Shown here: positions 8,987 to 18,488 of the stretch, piece by piece
How the letters are laid out: the number at the start of each line of letters is the position of its first letter
Numbering within the stretch: position 1 is the first letter of the stretch
Source: Stutzerimonas azotifigens
GTDB lineage: Bacteria; Pseudomonadota; Gammaproteobacteria; Pseudomonadales; Pseudomonadaceae
Reading direction: 5' to 3'
Length of the DNA stretch: 64,000 nt
NCBI RefSeq assembly: GCF_013522725.1
Contig: NZ_JAAMRF010000002.1
Location: forward strand, 372,001 to 436,000
Position numbers and translations under genes: made by a program
The notes under the pieces: model-generated
Databases searched by the model: none
Seen by the model: the letters and a program-made list of their open reading frames with translations, nothing else
Told to the model about the DNA's origin: nothing

Positions 8987-11740
8987 CTATTTTAACCCGG
9001 CTTCGGTGGTTCCCATCTGACTCTCTGTTTCGCCCAGGTAATGATCGAGTCGTTCGTGCAGTGCCAGGTCGTTGAGCGGCTTGCCGAGGAACTCGTTCAT
9101 GCCGGCGAGGGCGCCCCGTTCGCGTTGCTCCTCTGGCAGGTGCGCGGTCAGTGCGATGATCGGCACCGGCGACAGACCGAGCTGTGCTTCGAACGCTCTG
9201 ATCTGGCGGCTGGCCTCGAAGCCGTCCATCTCCGGCATTTCGCAGTCCATCACGATGGCCTGGATCGCGCTCGGCGCGCGACGGTAAATATCGAGTGCCT
9301 GCTGGCCGTTGTCCACCAGCGTGACCAGGTAGCCGCGCTTTTCGAGAAAGCCCCGGATCACCATCTGATTGACCTGATTATCTTCGGCAACCAGCACGCA
9401 GGGACGGTCGACACCGGGACGTTGTCGCGGGGGCGGCGGCGTTGCGGCGGATTCGTCGCGGATCGCGAACAAGCCGTGCAACGCCTCGCGTAGCGGGGCG
9501 ATGGCCAATGGCAGAGCAATGCGGATGTCGACAGGGCGAGGTGTCGGTCGGTTGGCGGGGGCATCGAGCAGTAGCAGGGGCGCTTGCGGCGGTTGGCAGT
9601 ATTCCAGGGCCTCGAGCCACTCGGTTGGCTGACCCGGTAGGGGCATCATCAATACCAGCAGGTCCTGGCCGCCCAGTTGCTCGAGGCAATCGGCCAAGGT
9701 CTGGGAGTTTTCGCAGTGCATGCCCCAGCGCTCGAGCAGGCATGTCAGTGCGTCCATTGCCTGCTCGTCGGACGACGCGAGCAGGGCGCGCCGTCCTGCC
9801 AGCAGTTGAGTGAGGGGATCGGCCGGCTGCGGAACCTCGGGTGATGGCAGGGTGAGCAGGAAACGGCTGCCCTGCCCGGGCGTGCTCTGGACGTCGATGG
9901 CGCCGCCCATCATCTCCACGAGTTCCTTACTGATGGCTAGCCCCAGGCCGCTGCCGCCGTAGCGTCGACTCGTGCTCGAGTTCTCCTGGGAGAAGGACTC
10001 GAACAGCTGCGGCAGTGCGCTTGGGTGGATGCCGATGCCGGTGTCGATCACGGCAAATTGCAGCTGCGCCACGCCGTTGCCGTCGCGGCTCCAGCTGACC
10101 GTCAGGGCGACGTGGCCGCTTTCGGTGAACTTCACCGCGTTGCTCAGCAGGTTCAGCAGGACCTGCTTCAGGCGTGTCGGGTCTCCGCGCACCATCCGTG
10201 GGACACCGGGGTCGAGGCTGATGTAAAGGCTCAGCTGCTTTTCCAGAGCCTGTGCGGTGAACAGGCTCATGGCCTCGGATACCAGCGTCTCGAGGTCGAA
10301 CTCGATGTCTTCGAGTACCAGCTTGCCGGATTCGATCCGGGCGTAGTCGAGGATGTCGTTGATTACCGTCATCAGCGAGCGGCCAGAGCTGGAAATGGTA
10401 TCGACGTAGAACCGCTGGCTGCCGTCCAGGCGGGTCTCGCGCAGTAGCTGGAGCATGCCCAGCAGGCCGCTGAGCGGGGTGCGGATTTCGTGGCTCATCT
10501 TTGCCAGGAACCGGCTTTTGGCCTGGTTCTCGATGCGTGCCCGGGCGGCCGCCTGGCGCGAGCGGTAGCCTTCCTCCTTGAGCTGGGTGATGCGGTCGGC
10601 CAAGCCGATCGACAAGGTGATCAGTTCGATGGCGACGCTGACCTTGACCACCGAGCTGCCATAGACGCCGAAGAGCTCGAAGCCCAGCGAACCGGCGGTG
10701 ACGATGATGAAGGAGACCAGCAGGATGCCCCAGGCCAGGATGTAGTACGAACCATAGCGTACCCCCCGATGCCAGGCATAGGCGCCGGTCAGCAACAGGC
10801 CGATCGAGGTACTGAGCACCGCGACGCTGGCCAGGATGCTCCAGGTCTGCAAGGGCACCAGCAGCCCTGTGACAAGGCCGGCGAAAGAAACCAGTACCGC
10901 GCCGCGAAGCAACTGATCCAGGCGCGGGAAGTGCTCGCGGGTATGCAGGAAATGGCGGCTGAACTGCACGGAGGTGAAGCAGTGCGTAAGCATCAGCAGA
11001 TAGATGAGCACGCCATGGAGCCCACCCAGTTCGGGCAGCAGCTTGAGCAGCAGGCCGTCGAAGCTGGCCGCGAACAGGCCGATGTTGAGGTTGTAGATCA
11101 GATACCAGAAGTACGCCGGTTCGCGCAGCGAAAGGAACAGGAAGAGGTTGTAGCAGAACATCGCCAGGAGCACGCCGTAGAACCCGCCGTAGAGTGCTGT
11201 GCTGTGTTCCTGGGCCGCGGCGCTGGCGCCGTGGGTGCTGAGGTAGATCGGTACGAACAGGCTGCTGGTGCTGTGAACCTTCACCAGCAGGGTCGTCGAA
11301 CCGGGCGAGAGCTCGACCGGGAACCAGAAGTTGCGCACCTTCACGGGGCGCTGATCGAAGGGGTAGTCGTCACCGGCCAGCTGGCGGGTCTGTCGGCCGG
11401 ACGCATCGACCAGGAACAGCTCGATGTGATCGAGCAGTGGGTAATTGATTTCGACGAAGCCGCGCAGGATGTCGGCGCGAGGATTGTCCAGACGGACTTT
11501 GAACCACCAGGTCGAGTCGTTCTTGCCCTTGTTGGCGTGCTGGCTTTCGATCGGCTCGAAGCGCTCGGGTGGCGAGGCGAGAACCTGCGCGACATCGAGG
11601 CGGCCCTTTGGGTCTTCGAACGACTCGAGCCACTGGCCCAGCGACAGACGAAAATCGCCATCCGGCAGGTGCACGGGCGCGGCAGCTTTGCAGCCGAGGC
11701 TCAGGCAGAGCAATAGCAGAGCCAGTCCGTAGCGCGCCAT
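8987..11740 (-). CDS. Hybrid sensor histidine kinase with 7TMR-DISM sensor
   Basis: 917 residues. Signal peptide with a lipobox-like LSLGC (Cys17); extracellular 7TMR-DISMED2-type domain about 25-170; seven hydrophobic helices about 183-385; HisKA with the phospho-acceptor in SHEIRTPL (His417); HATPase with [11 protein letters not shown] (531-539), DTGIGI and GGSGLGLA (595-602); a degenerate receiver-like region about 645-760 lacking the acidic pocket; and a canonical receiver 780-900 with Asp832 ([10 protein letters not shown]) and Lys887. The layout resembles the RetS/SagS group, although RetS itself carries two receivers. It has no cognate response regulator or Hpt gene nearby. Its position 97 bp downstream of the NAGGN operon makes an osmotic sensing role an attractive but unproven guess. 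Confidence 0.85.
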   Translation of the reverse strand: MARYGLALLLLCLSLGCKAAAPVHLPDGDFRLSLGQWLESFEDPKGRLDVAQVLASPPERFEPIESQHANKGKNDSTWWFKVRLDNPRADILRGFVEINYPLLDHIELFLVDASGRQTRQLAGDDYPFDQRPVKVRNFWFPVELSPGSTTLLVKVHSTSSLFVPIYLSTHGASAAAQEHSTALYGGFYGVLLAMFCYNLFLFLSLREPAYFWYLIYNLNIGLFAASFDGLLLKLLPELGGLHGVLIYLLMLTHCFTSVQFSRHFLHTREHFPRLDQLLRGAVLVSFAGLVTGLLVPLQTWSILASVAVLSTSIGLLLTGAYAWHRGVRYGSYYILAWGILLVSFIIVTAGSLGFELFGVYGSSVVKVSVAIELITLSIGLADRITQLKEEGYRSRQAAARARIENQAKSRFLAKMSHEIRTPLSGLLGMLQLLRETRLDGSQRFYVDTISSSGRSLMTVINDILDYARIESGKLVLEDIEFDLETLVSEAMSLFTAQALEKQLSLYISLDPGVPRMVRGDPTRLKQVLLNLLSNAVKFTESGHVALTVSWSRDGNGVAQLQFAVIDTGIGIHPSALPQLFESFSQENSSTSRRYGGSGLGLAISKELVEMMGGAIDVQSTPGQGSRFLLTLPSPEVPQPADPLTQLLAGRRALLASSDEQAMDALTCLLERWGMHCENSQTLADCLEQLGGQDLLVLMMPLPGQPTEWLEALEYCQPPQAPLLLLDAPANRPTPRPVDIRIALPLAIAPLREALHGLFAIRDESAATPPPPRQRPGVDRPCVLVAEDNQVNQMVIRGFLEKRGYLVTLVDNGQQALDIYRRAPSAIQAIVMDCEMPEMDGFEASRQIRAFEAQLGLSPVPIIALTAHLPEEQRERGALAGMNEFLGKPLNDLALHERLDHYLGETESQMGTTEAGLK

Positions 11741-11837
11741 ATTCGATCCATGAAAAAAGTCGCGACACTTTGCCTCTATGTGTGCTCTGCGGCAACGCTT
11801 GCTGGCCCGAACCTAGTGCCTAGTCACGTATGCGGCC

Positions 11838-13034
11838 TTAACGGTCGGGGTCGTCGGACCTGCCGACCAGGGTTTCGACCGCCGGCACACGGGTGTCGTT
11901 CTCCATTTGCGCTTCATGTTCGAGCTGATGGCTGAAGCGTTCGAGCGAGTCCTTGCCGGCATGGGCGTCGCTGGCGAATACCGGCGGGCTGAGCAGGTAG
12001 GCGCTGATCAGCTGGGTCATCGCTGCGAGGCTGTCGATGTGAGTGCGCTCGTAACCGTGGGTCGCGTCGCAGCCGAAGGCGATCAGGGCGGTGCGGATGT
12101 CATGGCCCGCTTCGACCGCGGACTGCGCGTCACTGTGGTAATAGCGGAACAGGTCGCGGCGCACCGGGATCTCATGTTGGCCGGCAAGCTTGAGCAGGTG
12201 CCGGGAGAGATGGAAATCATAGGGGCCGCCCGAGTCCTGCATCGCTACCGTGACGGCATGCTCGGTAGACTGCTGGCCCTTGGCGCTGGGCGCGATGTCG
12301 ATGCCGACGAATTCGCTGACGTCCCAGGGCAGGGCGCCGGCAGCGCCGGAGCCGGTCTCCTCGGTGATGGTGAATAGCGGGTGGCAGTCGATGGGCGGTT
12401 CGCGGCCGCTATCCACCACGGCCTTGAGTGCCGCCAGCAGTGCGGCGACACCGGCCTTGTCGTCCAGGTGGCGTGCGCTGATATAGCCACTTTCAGTGAA
12501 TTCGGGCATTGGATCGAAGGCGACGAAATCACCGATGTTCACGCCCAGGGCAACGGTTTCCGCGCGGCTGTAGGTGAACGCATCCAGGCGCAGCTCGACA
12601 TGATCCCAACTGATGGGCATTTCATCGACCGCCGTGTTGAAGGCATGGCCGGAAGCGAGCAGAGGCAGCACGCTGCCGCGGATGACGCCGTGGTCGGTAA
12701 ATACGCTCACGCGGCTGCCCTCGGCGAAGCGACTCGACCAGCAACCCACCGGGGCCAGTCCCAGCCGACCGGTGTCCTGGATCTCGCGAACGATTGCCCC
12801 GATGGTATCGACGTGGGCGGCGACTGCGCGGTCCGGGCTGTAGCGACGGCCCTTGAGCGTGGCGCGGATGGTGCCTCGACGGGTCAGCTCGAAGGGAATG
12901 CCCAGTTCCTTCAGGCGCTCGGCCACATAGCGCACGATGGTATCGGTGAAACCGGTCGGGCTTGGAATGGCAAGCATCTCGAGTAGAACGCGTTGCAGAT
13001 AATTCAGATCGGGTTCGGGCAGTTTCGGAATCAT
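11838..13034 (-). CDS. NAGGN-system M42 family peptidase
   Basis: 398 residues from MIPKLPEPDLNYLQRVLLEM, with AAGGAG directly upstream of the ATG. Metal-binding segments of M42/M20 di-zinc aminopeptidases are visible: AAHVDTIGAIV, ARHLDDKAGVAALL, TITEETGSGAAG, GIDIAPSAKG and YYHSDAQSA. It is the third gene of the osmolyte cluster (asnO, ngg, peptidase). A turnover or processing role for N-acetylglutaminylglutamine amide is the usual assumption, but to my knowledge the reaction has not been settled. A long perfect palindrome lies in the 113 bp between ngg and this gene. Confidence 0.88.
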   Translation of the reverse strand: MIPKLPEPDLNYLQRVLLEMLAIPSPTGFTDTIVRYVAERLKELGIPFELTRRGTIRATLKGRRYSPDRAVAAHVDTIGAIVREIQDTGRLGLAPVGCWSSRFAEGSRVSVFTDHGVIRGSVLPLLASGHAFNTAVDEMPISWDHVELRLDAFTYSRAETVALGVNIGDFVAFDPMPEFTESGYISARHLDDKAGVAALLAALKAVVDSGREPPIDCHPLFTITEETGSGAAGALPWDVSEFVGIDIAPSAKGQQSTEHAVTVAMQDSGGPYDFHLSRHLLKLAGQHEIPVRRDLFRYYHSDAQSAVEAGHDIRTALIAFGCDATHGYERTHIDSLAAMTQLISAYLLSPPVFASDAHAGKDSLERFSHQLEHEAQMENDTRVPAVETLVGRSDDPDR

Positions 13035-13098
13035 GGAGTCTCCTTGTGTGGCTTGACGTGCCGGGTCGGGAGGTAGTTGGCGAGGATGATGGACGCAA

Positions 13099-13136
13099 TG
13101 CACGACACCGCAAACGGACGTTTGCGGTGTCGTGCA
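13099..13136. repeat. Perfect 18-bp inverted repeat inside the NAGGN operon
   Basis: TGCACGACACCGCAAACG (13099-13116) and its exact complement (13119-13136) are separated by only two bases. In RNA this would be a very stable hairpin in the leader of the M42 peptidase message, just past the ngg stop codon. No T-run follows on either strand, so a simple intrinsic terminator is unlikely. A processing or stability element, an attenuator or a protein-binding palindrome are alternatives. Confidence 0.9.
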
Positions 13137-13147
13137 GCGCGGCCGCG

Positions 13148-14890
13148 TCAGCTGTTGGTATGGCTGAGCGGGAACAGCAGATCGATGAAACGCTCGGCGG
13201 TCGGCTGCGGTTGATGGTTCGCCAAGCCGACACGCTCGTTGGCTTCGATGAAGACGTACTCGGGCTGGTCGGCCGCCGCAACCATCAAGTCTAGCCCGAC
13301 TACCGGGATATCCAGCGCACGCGCCGCCTTGACGGCGGCGTCGACCAGGGTCGGGTGCAGGATGTCGGTAACGTCCTCTAGCGTGCCTCCCGTATGCAGG
13401 TTGGCTGTGCGACGTACGGCCAGCCGTTCGCCCTCGGCCAGGACGCTGTCGAAGTCGTAATTCGCCGTGCGAATGCACCGCTGGGTTTCCTCGTCGAGCG
13501 GGATGCGACTTTCACCTCCGGTGGCCGCCATTCGCCGACGGCTTTGCGCCTCGATCAGCGCGCCAATGGTGTGATGGCCGTCGCCGATGACCTCGGCCGG
13601 ACGGCGGATAGCCGCGGCGACCACTTCAAAGCCGATGACCACGATGCGCAGATCCAGCCCCTCGTGGAAGCTTTCCAGCAGCACACGGCTGTCGAATTGC
13701 TCTGCCCGACGAATCGCCACTTCCACTTCTTCAGCGCTGCGCAGATCCACCGCGACGCCCTGGCCTTGCTCGCCGTCGACCGGCTTGACCACCACGCTGC
13801 CGTGCTCCGCCAGGAAGGCGGCGTTGTCAGCCGCCGCCCCCGCCAGTTGCTGGGCCGGCAATTGGAGCCCGGCGCGTGCCAGCGTGCGGTGGGTCAGCTG
13901 CTTGTCCTGACAGAGGGTCATGCTGACGGCGCTGGTCAGGTCCGACAGCGATTCGCGACAACGAACCCGCCGGCCGCCGTGAGTCAGGGTGAACATGCCC
14001 GCTTCGGCATCGTCGACATGCACCTCGATGCCTCGGCGACGGGCTTCGTCGACGATGATTCGGGCATAGGGGTTGAGGTCCGCTTCAGGGCCGGGGCCGA
14101 GGAACAACGGTTGGTTGAAGCTGTTCTTGCGCTTGACCGTGAAGGTCGGCAGGTCCCGGAAGCCGAGCTTGGCGTAGAGGGCCTTGGCCTGCAGGTTGTC
14201 ATGCATCACCGACAGGTCGAGGTAGGCCAGGCCGCGCCCCATGTAGTGTTCGACCAGGTGACGTACGAGCGCTTCGCCCACGCCCGGGCGCGGGCAGTCC
14301 GGCGATACGGCCAGGCACCAGAGGCTGCAGCCGTTTTCCGGGTCGTTGAACGCCTTGTGATGGTTGATTCCCATCACGCTGCCGAGGATCTGTCCGGTGT
14401 CTTCGTCCTCGGCTACCCAGAACACCGGGCCCCCTTCTTCATAAGGGGTGCAGCGCGTCGGATCCACCGGCATCATCGAACGGGACTGGTACAGGCAGTT
14501 GATCGCATCCCAGTCGTTCTGGCATTGGGTGCGGCGGATGGCGAAGCCTCTAAAACGACGTTGGGCGGGTCGATAGTCGGTGAACCACAGCCGCAAGGTG
14601 TCGGAGGGGTCGAGGAACAGCTGCTGAGGCGCCTGCGCCAGTACCTGCTGAGGCGCGGCCACATACAACGCGATGTCCCGGTCGCCCTGCTGCTCGTTGA
14701 GCAGGTCGTTGGCGATCATGGCCGGGTCCGAGTACGTATGGCCGACGAGAATTCTCCCCCAGCCGCAGTGAAGGATCACCGGGCTGTCGGGATGAGCCTG
14801 GCCGTCTTCGGCAAAACGTGCCTGCAACCTCTGGTAGGTTGGCGCCTGGCCGCGCAACAGGCGCTGACCATAAGCTTGAGACTTCTGCAT
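13148..14890 (-). CDS. ngg: N-acetylglutaminylglutamine synthetase (GNAT/ATP-grasp fusion)
   Basis: 580 residues from MQKSQAYGQRLLRG, with AAGGAAG upstream; 11 bp after the asnO stop. The N-terminal half contains a GNAT acetyltransferase module (LWCLAVSPDCPRPGVGEALV and YLDLSVMHDNLQAKALY). The C-terminal half is an ATP-grasp ligase (GSVVVKPVDGEQGQGVAV, then VVGLDLMVAAADQPEYVFIE and a closing ANERVGL). The enzyme acetylates and joins glutamine units to make N-acetylglutaminylglutamine, which AsnO then amidates. Fusion order and length match the known family. Confidence 0.92.
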   Translation of the reverse strand: MQKSQAYGQRLLRGQAPTYQRLQARFAEDGQAHPDSPVILHCGWGRILVGHTYSDPAMIANDLLNEQQGDRDIALYVAAPQQVLAQAPQQLFLDPSDTLRLWFTDYRPAQRRFRGFAIRRTQCQNDWDAINCLYQSRSMMPVDPTRCTPYEEGGPVFWVAEDEDTGQILGSVMGINHHKAFNDPENGCSLWCLAVSPDCPRPGVGEALVRHLVEHYMGRGLAYLDLSVMHDNLQAKALYAKLGFRDLPTFTVKRKNSFNQPLFLGPGPEADLNPYARIIVDEARRRGIEVHVDDAEAGMFTLTHGGRRVRCRESLSDLTSAVSMTLCQDKQLTHRTLARAGLQLPAQQLAGAAADNAAFLAEHGSVVVKPVDGEQGQGVAVDLRSAEEVEVAIRRAEQFDSRVLLESFHEGLDLRIVVIGFEVVAAAIRRPAEVIGDGHHTIGALIEAQSRRRMAATGGESRIPLDEETQRCIRTANYDFDSVLAEGERLAVRRTANLHTGGTLEDVTDILHPTLVDAAVKAARALDIPVVGLDLMVAAADQPEYVFIEANERVGLANHQPQPTAERFIDLLFPLSHTNS

Positions 14891-14901
14891 GGTGCGCTTC
14901 C

Positions 14902-16674
14902 TTAGAGGCCCTGTTCGGTCAACCAAAGGTTGACCGCCGCGAGTTGCCAGAGTTTTGAACCGCGCAGCGGGGTGAGCTGGCCATGGGGGTCGGACAGCAA
15001 GGTATCGAGCATCTCCGGCTGGTACAGGCCGCGGTCCTGGCTCGGATCCAGCAACAGCTCGCGCACCCAGTCCAGGGTGGCACCCTGCAGGTGCTTGAGC
15101 CCGGGCACCGGGAAGTAGCCCTTCGGCCGGTCGATGACCGCTGCGGGAATGACCTGACGAGCGGCTTCCTTGAGCACGTATTTGCCGCCTTCGGGCAGCT
15201 TGTATTGTGCGGGGATGCGCGCCGAGAGCTCTGCCACCCGGTAATCCAGGAACGGCGTGCGCGCCTCCAGGCCCCAGGCCATGGTCATGTTGTCCACACG
15301 CTTGACCGGGTCGTCGACCAGCATCACCGTGCTGTCGATGCGCAGTGCCTTGTCGACAGCCGCCTCGGCGCCCGGCTGGGCGAAGTGCCGGCGCACGAAA
15401 TCGCCGGAGAAATCGCCCTGGGCCCATTGCTTCTGGACCGTCTGGGTGTATTCCTCGTAGCTGCGGTCGCGGAAGGCCGCGAGGTACGCCGCCACCGGGT
15501 CCTGCGCCCCGTCAACCTGCGGATACCAGTGATAACCGGCGAACAGCTCGTCGGCACCCTGGCCGCTCTGCACCACCTTGCAATGCTTGGCCACTTCGCG
15601 CGAGAGCAGGTAGAAGGCGATGCAGTCATGGCTGACCATCGGCTCGCTCATCGCGCGGAAGGCGGCGGGAAGCTGTTCGAGGATTTCCTTTTCCTGGATC
15701 CGCAGCTGGTGATGACGGGTCTGGAACTGGTTGGCGATGATGTCGGAATACTTGAACTCGTCGCCGCGCTCGCCGCCCGCATCCTCGAAGCCGATGGAGA
15801 AGGTCAGCAGGTTTTCCGCCGCACCCGCTTCACGCAGCAGGCCGACCAGCAGGCTCGAATCGACGCCTCCGGAGAGCAGCACGCCGACGTCCACCGCGGC
15901 GCGCTGCCGGATGCCCACCGCTTCGCGCATGGTGGTCAGGACGCGATCCTTCCAATCTTCGAAAGTGTAGTTCTGCTCTTCGGGCTTGGCGCCGAATTCC
16001 AGCGTCCACCAGGTCTTGGTGGTGGTCTTGCCTTGGGCGTCGATGCGCATCCAGCTAGCCGGCGGCATCTTTTCGATACCGGCGATCAGGGTGTCGGGTG
16101 CCGGCACCACGGCGTGGAAGCTCATGTAGTGGTTCAGCGCGACCGGGTTGATCACGGCCGTGATGTCGCCGCCCTGCAGGAGCGAGGGGAGGCTGGAGGC
16201 GAAGCGCAGGCGCTGGTCGGTACGCGACAGATACAACGGCTTGACCCCAAGCCGGTCGCGGGCGATGAAGAGCTGCTGCGTGTCGCGCTCCCAGATGGCG
16301 AACACGAACATGCCGTTCAGGCGCGGCAGCAGGGCTTCGCCCCAGGCGTGGAAGCCCTTGAGCAGTACTTCGGTGTCGCCGTCGGAGAAGAAGCGATAGC
16401 CGAGCGATTCGAGTTCGGCGCGAAGCTCGGGGTAGTTGTAGATCGCACCATTGAAGACCATCGACAGACCTAGCGCCGAGTCGACCATCGGCTGCCCGGA
16501 GGCCTCGCACAAGTCCATGATCTTCAGCCGACGATGGCCCAGCGCGAGGGGCCCGTGACTATGGAAACCGCACGCGTCGGGCCCGCGAGAGGTCAGGTGA
16601 TGGGTGATGCGTTCGATGGCGGCCAGGCTGGCCGGTTGGTTATCGAAGCGTAGTTCTCCAGCTATTCCGCACAT
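14902..16674 (-). CDS. asnO: N-acetylglutaminylglutamine amidotransferase (AsnB-like)
   Basis: 590 residues. Cys2 (MCGIAGE) is the nucleophile of the class II glutaminase domain, with RGPDACG at 30-36. The synthetase domain carries the pyrophosphatase loop SGGVDSS at 268-274 and later GQGADELFAGYHWY and EARTPFLDYRVAE. It transfers glutamine amide nitrogen onto the dipeptide to give the osmoprotectant NAGGN. First gene of the asnO-ngg-peptidase operon, divergent from the MarR gene; the 139 bp between the two starts is AT-rich and contains a dyad. Asparagine synthetase itself is excluded by the linked ngg gene. Confidence 0.92.
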   Translation of the reverse strand: MCGIAGELRFDNQPASLAAIERITHHLTSRGPDACGFHSHGPLALGHRRLKIMDLCEASGQPMVDSALGLSMVFNGAIYNYPELRAELESLGYRFFSDGDTEVLLKGFHAWGEALLPRLNGMFVFAIWERDTQQLFIARDRLGVKPLYLSRTDQRLRFASSLPSLLQGGDITAVINPVALNHYMSFHAVVPAPDTLIAGIEKMPPASWMRIDAQGKTTTKTWWTLEFGAKPEEQNYTFEDWKDRVLTTMREAVGIRQRAAVDVGVLLSGGVDSSLLVGLLREAGAAENLLTFSIGFEDAGGERGDEFKYSDIIANQFQTRHHQLRIQEKEILEQLPAAFRAMSEPMVSHDCIAFYLLSREVAKHCKVVQSGQGADELFAGYHWYPQVDGAQDPVAAYLAAFRDRSYEEYTQTVQKQWAQGDFSGDFVRRHFAQPGAEAAVDKALRIDSTVMLVDDPVKRVDNMTMAWGLEARTPFLDYRVAELSARIPAQYKLPEGGKYVLKEAARQVIPAAVIDRPKGYFPVPGLKHLQGATLDWVRELLLDPSQDRGLYQPEMLDTLLSDPHGQLTPLRGSKLWQLAAVNLWLTEQGL

Positions 16675-16743
16675 AATCCTTACCGGTTCTCCGTTGGGGT
16701 GTGGGCGTGCTTGTTCAGCACTTTTTTACCTAACCAAATCGAC

Positions 16744-16759
16744 ACTTTCATGTCAAAGT
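16744..16759. promoter_or_regulatory. Dyad in the asnO-MarR divergent promoter region
   Basis: ACTTT-N6-AAAGT in the AT-rich spacer between asnO and the MarR gene, 55 bp before the MarR start and 70 bp before asnO. MarR proteins bind short palindromes and often regulate divergent genes, so this is a candidate operator. Five-base arms can occur by chance. Confidence 0.35.
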
Positions 16760-16813
16760 AGTTCGTTGTATGTTTTTGGCAAGAATAGCCGCTCCGTAGC
16801 TCAGCAGAATGTT

Positions 16814-17284
16814 ATGACTGAAACTAAATCATCAGCCCGGGAAGCCTATGCGCTTTCGATATTCCAGGCCTTGCGTCGCTTGCAGCAGGCGGCTGAGGTC
16901 CACGCCAAGCGCCTGTCGCGCTATGGCGGGCTGACACCGTTGCAGCAACTGATCCTGCAGGTATTGGCGGTGGAGAAGGAACTCACGGCCAGTCAGTTGG
17001 CGCGTTTCGTCAGTCTGTCGCAGGCCTCGCTGTCGGGAGTGCTCGAGCGTCTGGAGGGGCGGGGGCTGATCAGCCGGCGGCGTGACGAGCAGGACCGGCG
17101 CAAGCAGTGGCTACATCTGGATGAATCGGGGCGGGACGCCTTGCGCGACGCGCCTTCGCTGTTGCCCGAGCACGTCCTGGAGCGTTTCGCCGCGCTGCCC
17201 GAGTGGGAGCGCCATTCGATTCTCGCGGCGCTGCTGCGCGCCGCCGAGCTGTTCGACTCGGCCGAGCTGGCCGAGCAGGTCTAG
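16814..17284 (+). CDS. MarR family transcriptional regulator
   Basis: 156 residues starting MTETKSSAREAYAL. The winged helix-turn-helix spans about 45-105 (LTASQLARFVSLSQASLSGVLERLEGRGLISRR, given here only for position) and the wing is RDEQDRRKQWLHL, both diagnostic of MarR. Divergent from asnO, an arrangement conserved beside NAGGN genes in pseudomonads, so control of the osmolyte operon is likely though unproven. Its last 4 bp overlap the end of the convergent LysR gene. Confidence 0.82.
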   Translation: MTETKSSAREAYALSIFQALRRLQQAAEVHAKRLSRYGGLTPLQQLILQVLAVEKELTASQLARFVSLSQASLSGVLERLEGRGLISRRRDEQDRRKQWLHLDESGRDALRDAPSLLPEHVLERFAALPEWERHSILAALLRAAELFDSAELAEQV

Positions 17285-18132
17285 AGGCGAAACCCCTCGA
17301 CGATGTGTTCGGCCAGCGTTTCGCTGATCTGCGACTGTTGGCCGTTGCGCAGCAGCACGATGCTGCAGCCGGGCAACGGAGGCAGCCCCTGGGCCTCGTC
17401 GAGAATGCGCAGCTGCGACGGGATCACGCTCTGCAGCTGGGCGGTGACCGCGAGGCCGGCGCTCACCACCGCGACGATCGCCGCCAGGCTGGGGCTGGTG
17501 TAGGCCATCCGGTAATCGATTTCCCGGGCGTCCAGCGCATTGCACGCCCAGGCGCGGCAGAAGCAGTCCGAGTTGAACATCGCCAGCGGTAGCGGCCGCT
17601 GTTCATGCACTTCGAAGCCCGGCGCCTCGGCCCATACGAAACGTTCCTGGCGCAGCAGCTGGCCGATCTCGGTGCCCGGCTCGCGGGTGACGATGGTCAG
17701 GTCCAGGTCCTTGCGTTGCAGCAGCAGGGTCGAGGGCTCGCAATGCACCTCCACTTGAACCAGCGGAAAGCTCTGGGCGAAACGCGAAAGGATGCCCGGC
17801 AGAAAACGCATCACGTAATCGTCCGGCGTACCGATGCGCACGGAGCCGACCATGTGCGGCTCGCGCAACGTGTTGATCACCTCGCCATGCAGCTTCAGGA
17901 TGCGCCGCGCGTAGCCCAGCAGCACTTGGCCTTCGGCTGTGAGCCGCACGCCGCGACCGTCGCGCTCGAAGAGGTCACGCTGCAGCACGTCCTGCTCGAG
18001 CCGTTTCATCTGCATGCTGATGGCTGATTGGGTTCGATTGACCGCCTCGGCGGCGCGAGTGAAACCGCCGTGGTCGGCGATGGCGACGAAGCTGCGCAGC
18101 AGTTCGGTGTCGATACTCGGGTAGGTCGCCAT
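17281..18132 (-). CDS. LysR family transcriptional regulator
   Basis: 283 residues. N-terminal winged helix-turn-helix (LRSFVAIADHGGFTRAAEAV, then RTQSAISMQMKRLE) and a substrate-binding domain from about residue 90. Target and inducer unknown. Divergent from the DUF1127 gene with a 95 bp spacer containing a GGATT-N6-AATCC dyad, so autoregulation and control of that gene are plausible. Confidence 0.85.
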   Translation of the reverse strand: MATYPSIDTELLRSFVAIADHGGFTRAAEAVNRTQSAISMQMKRLEQDVLQRDLFERDGRGVRLTAEGQVLLGYARRILKLHGEVINTLREPHMVGSVRIGTPDDYVMRFLPGILSRFAQSFPLVQVEVHCEPSTLLLQRKDLDLTIVTREPGTEIGQLLRQERFVWAEAPGFEVHEQRPLPLAMFNSDCFCRAWACNALDAREIDYRMAYTSPSLAAIVAVVSAGLAVTAQLQSVIPSQLRILDEAQGLPPLPGCSIVLLRNGQQSQISETLAEHIVEGFRL

Positions 18133-18172
18133 GCATCAATCTCTCAGATGAGTTGGATCACGAAGATTCGTT

Positions 18173-18188
18173 GGATTGATATTAATCC
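18173..18188. promoter_or_regulatory. Dyad between LysR and DUF1127 genes
   Basis: GGATT-N6-AATCC lies midway in the 95 bp divergent spacer, where a LysR operator is expected. The arms are perfect, but the T-N11-A spacing typical of LysR boxes is not cleanly met. Confidence 0.3.
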
Positions 18189-18227
18189 GAGGCCGACACT
18201 TCTTCCATCCCACAGGAGGATGGACAG

Positions 18228-18488
18228 ATGAAAAACGACAAGGGTGTTTCGCGTAGCGGGTGGTCAGTGCTGCGTCTGCAGCTGGTCCGCTGGTGGCAAC
18301 TGCATGACCAACGCCAACGGCTCGCTGCGCTGGATGACGCCGCGCTGAAGGATCTGGGCCTGAGCCGGGCCGACGTCGTTGCCGAAAGCGAGCGGCCTTT
18401 CTGGGACGACCCATTCGGCTCGCCGCCGCGCTCGGAAAAAGCCGGCCGCTGCTTCGATGACAGCCGCCAGGCGCTACACGGCCGCTAA
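18228..18488 (+). CDS. DUF1127 domain small protein
   Basis: 86 residues. The central LVRWWQLHDQRQRLAALDD and DAALKDLGLSRADVVAE form the short helical DUF1127 (YjiS-like) module: Arg-rich, Trp-containing, about 45 residues. Related small proteins in other bacteria have been tied to RNA binding and metabolite homeostasis, but nothing specific can be read here. A GGAGG ribosome site precedes the start. The stop overlaps the convergent TauE gene by 4 bp. Confidence 0.75.
   Translation: MKNDKGVSRSGWSVLRLQLVRWWQLHDQRQRLAALDDAALKDLGLSRADVVAESERPFWDDPFGSPPRSEKAGRCFDDSRQALHGR

Noticed and set aside
13148-15427. Extension of the ngg frame upstream into asnO
   Set aside because: The additional N-terminal part is an alternate-frame reading of asnO; the ATG at 14890 has a ribosome site and gives the known protein length.
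16792-16815. tRNA-like GCTCCGTAGCTCAGCAGAATG before the MarR gene
   Set aside because: It resembles the 5' end and D-arm of a tRNA, but no anticodon arm or GGTTCGAATC-type T-arm follows; the downstream bases are MarR coding sequence.
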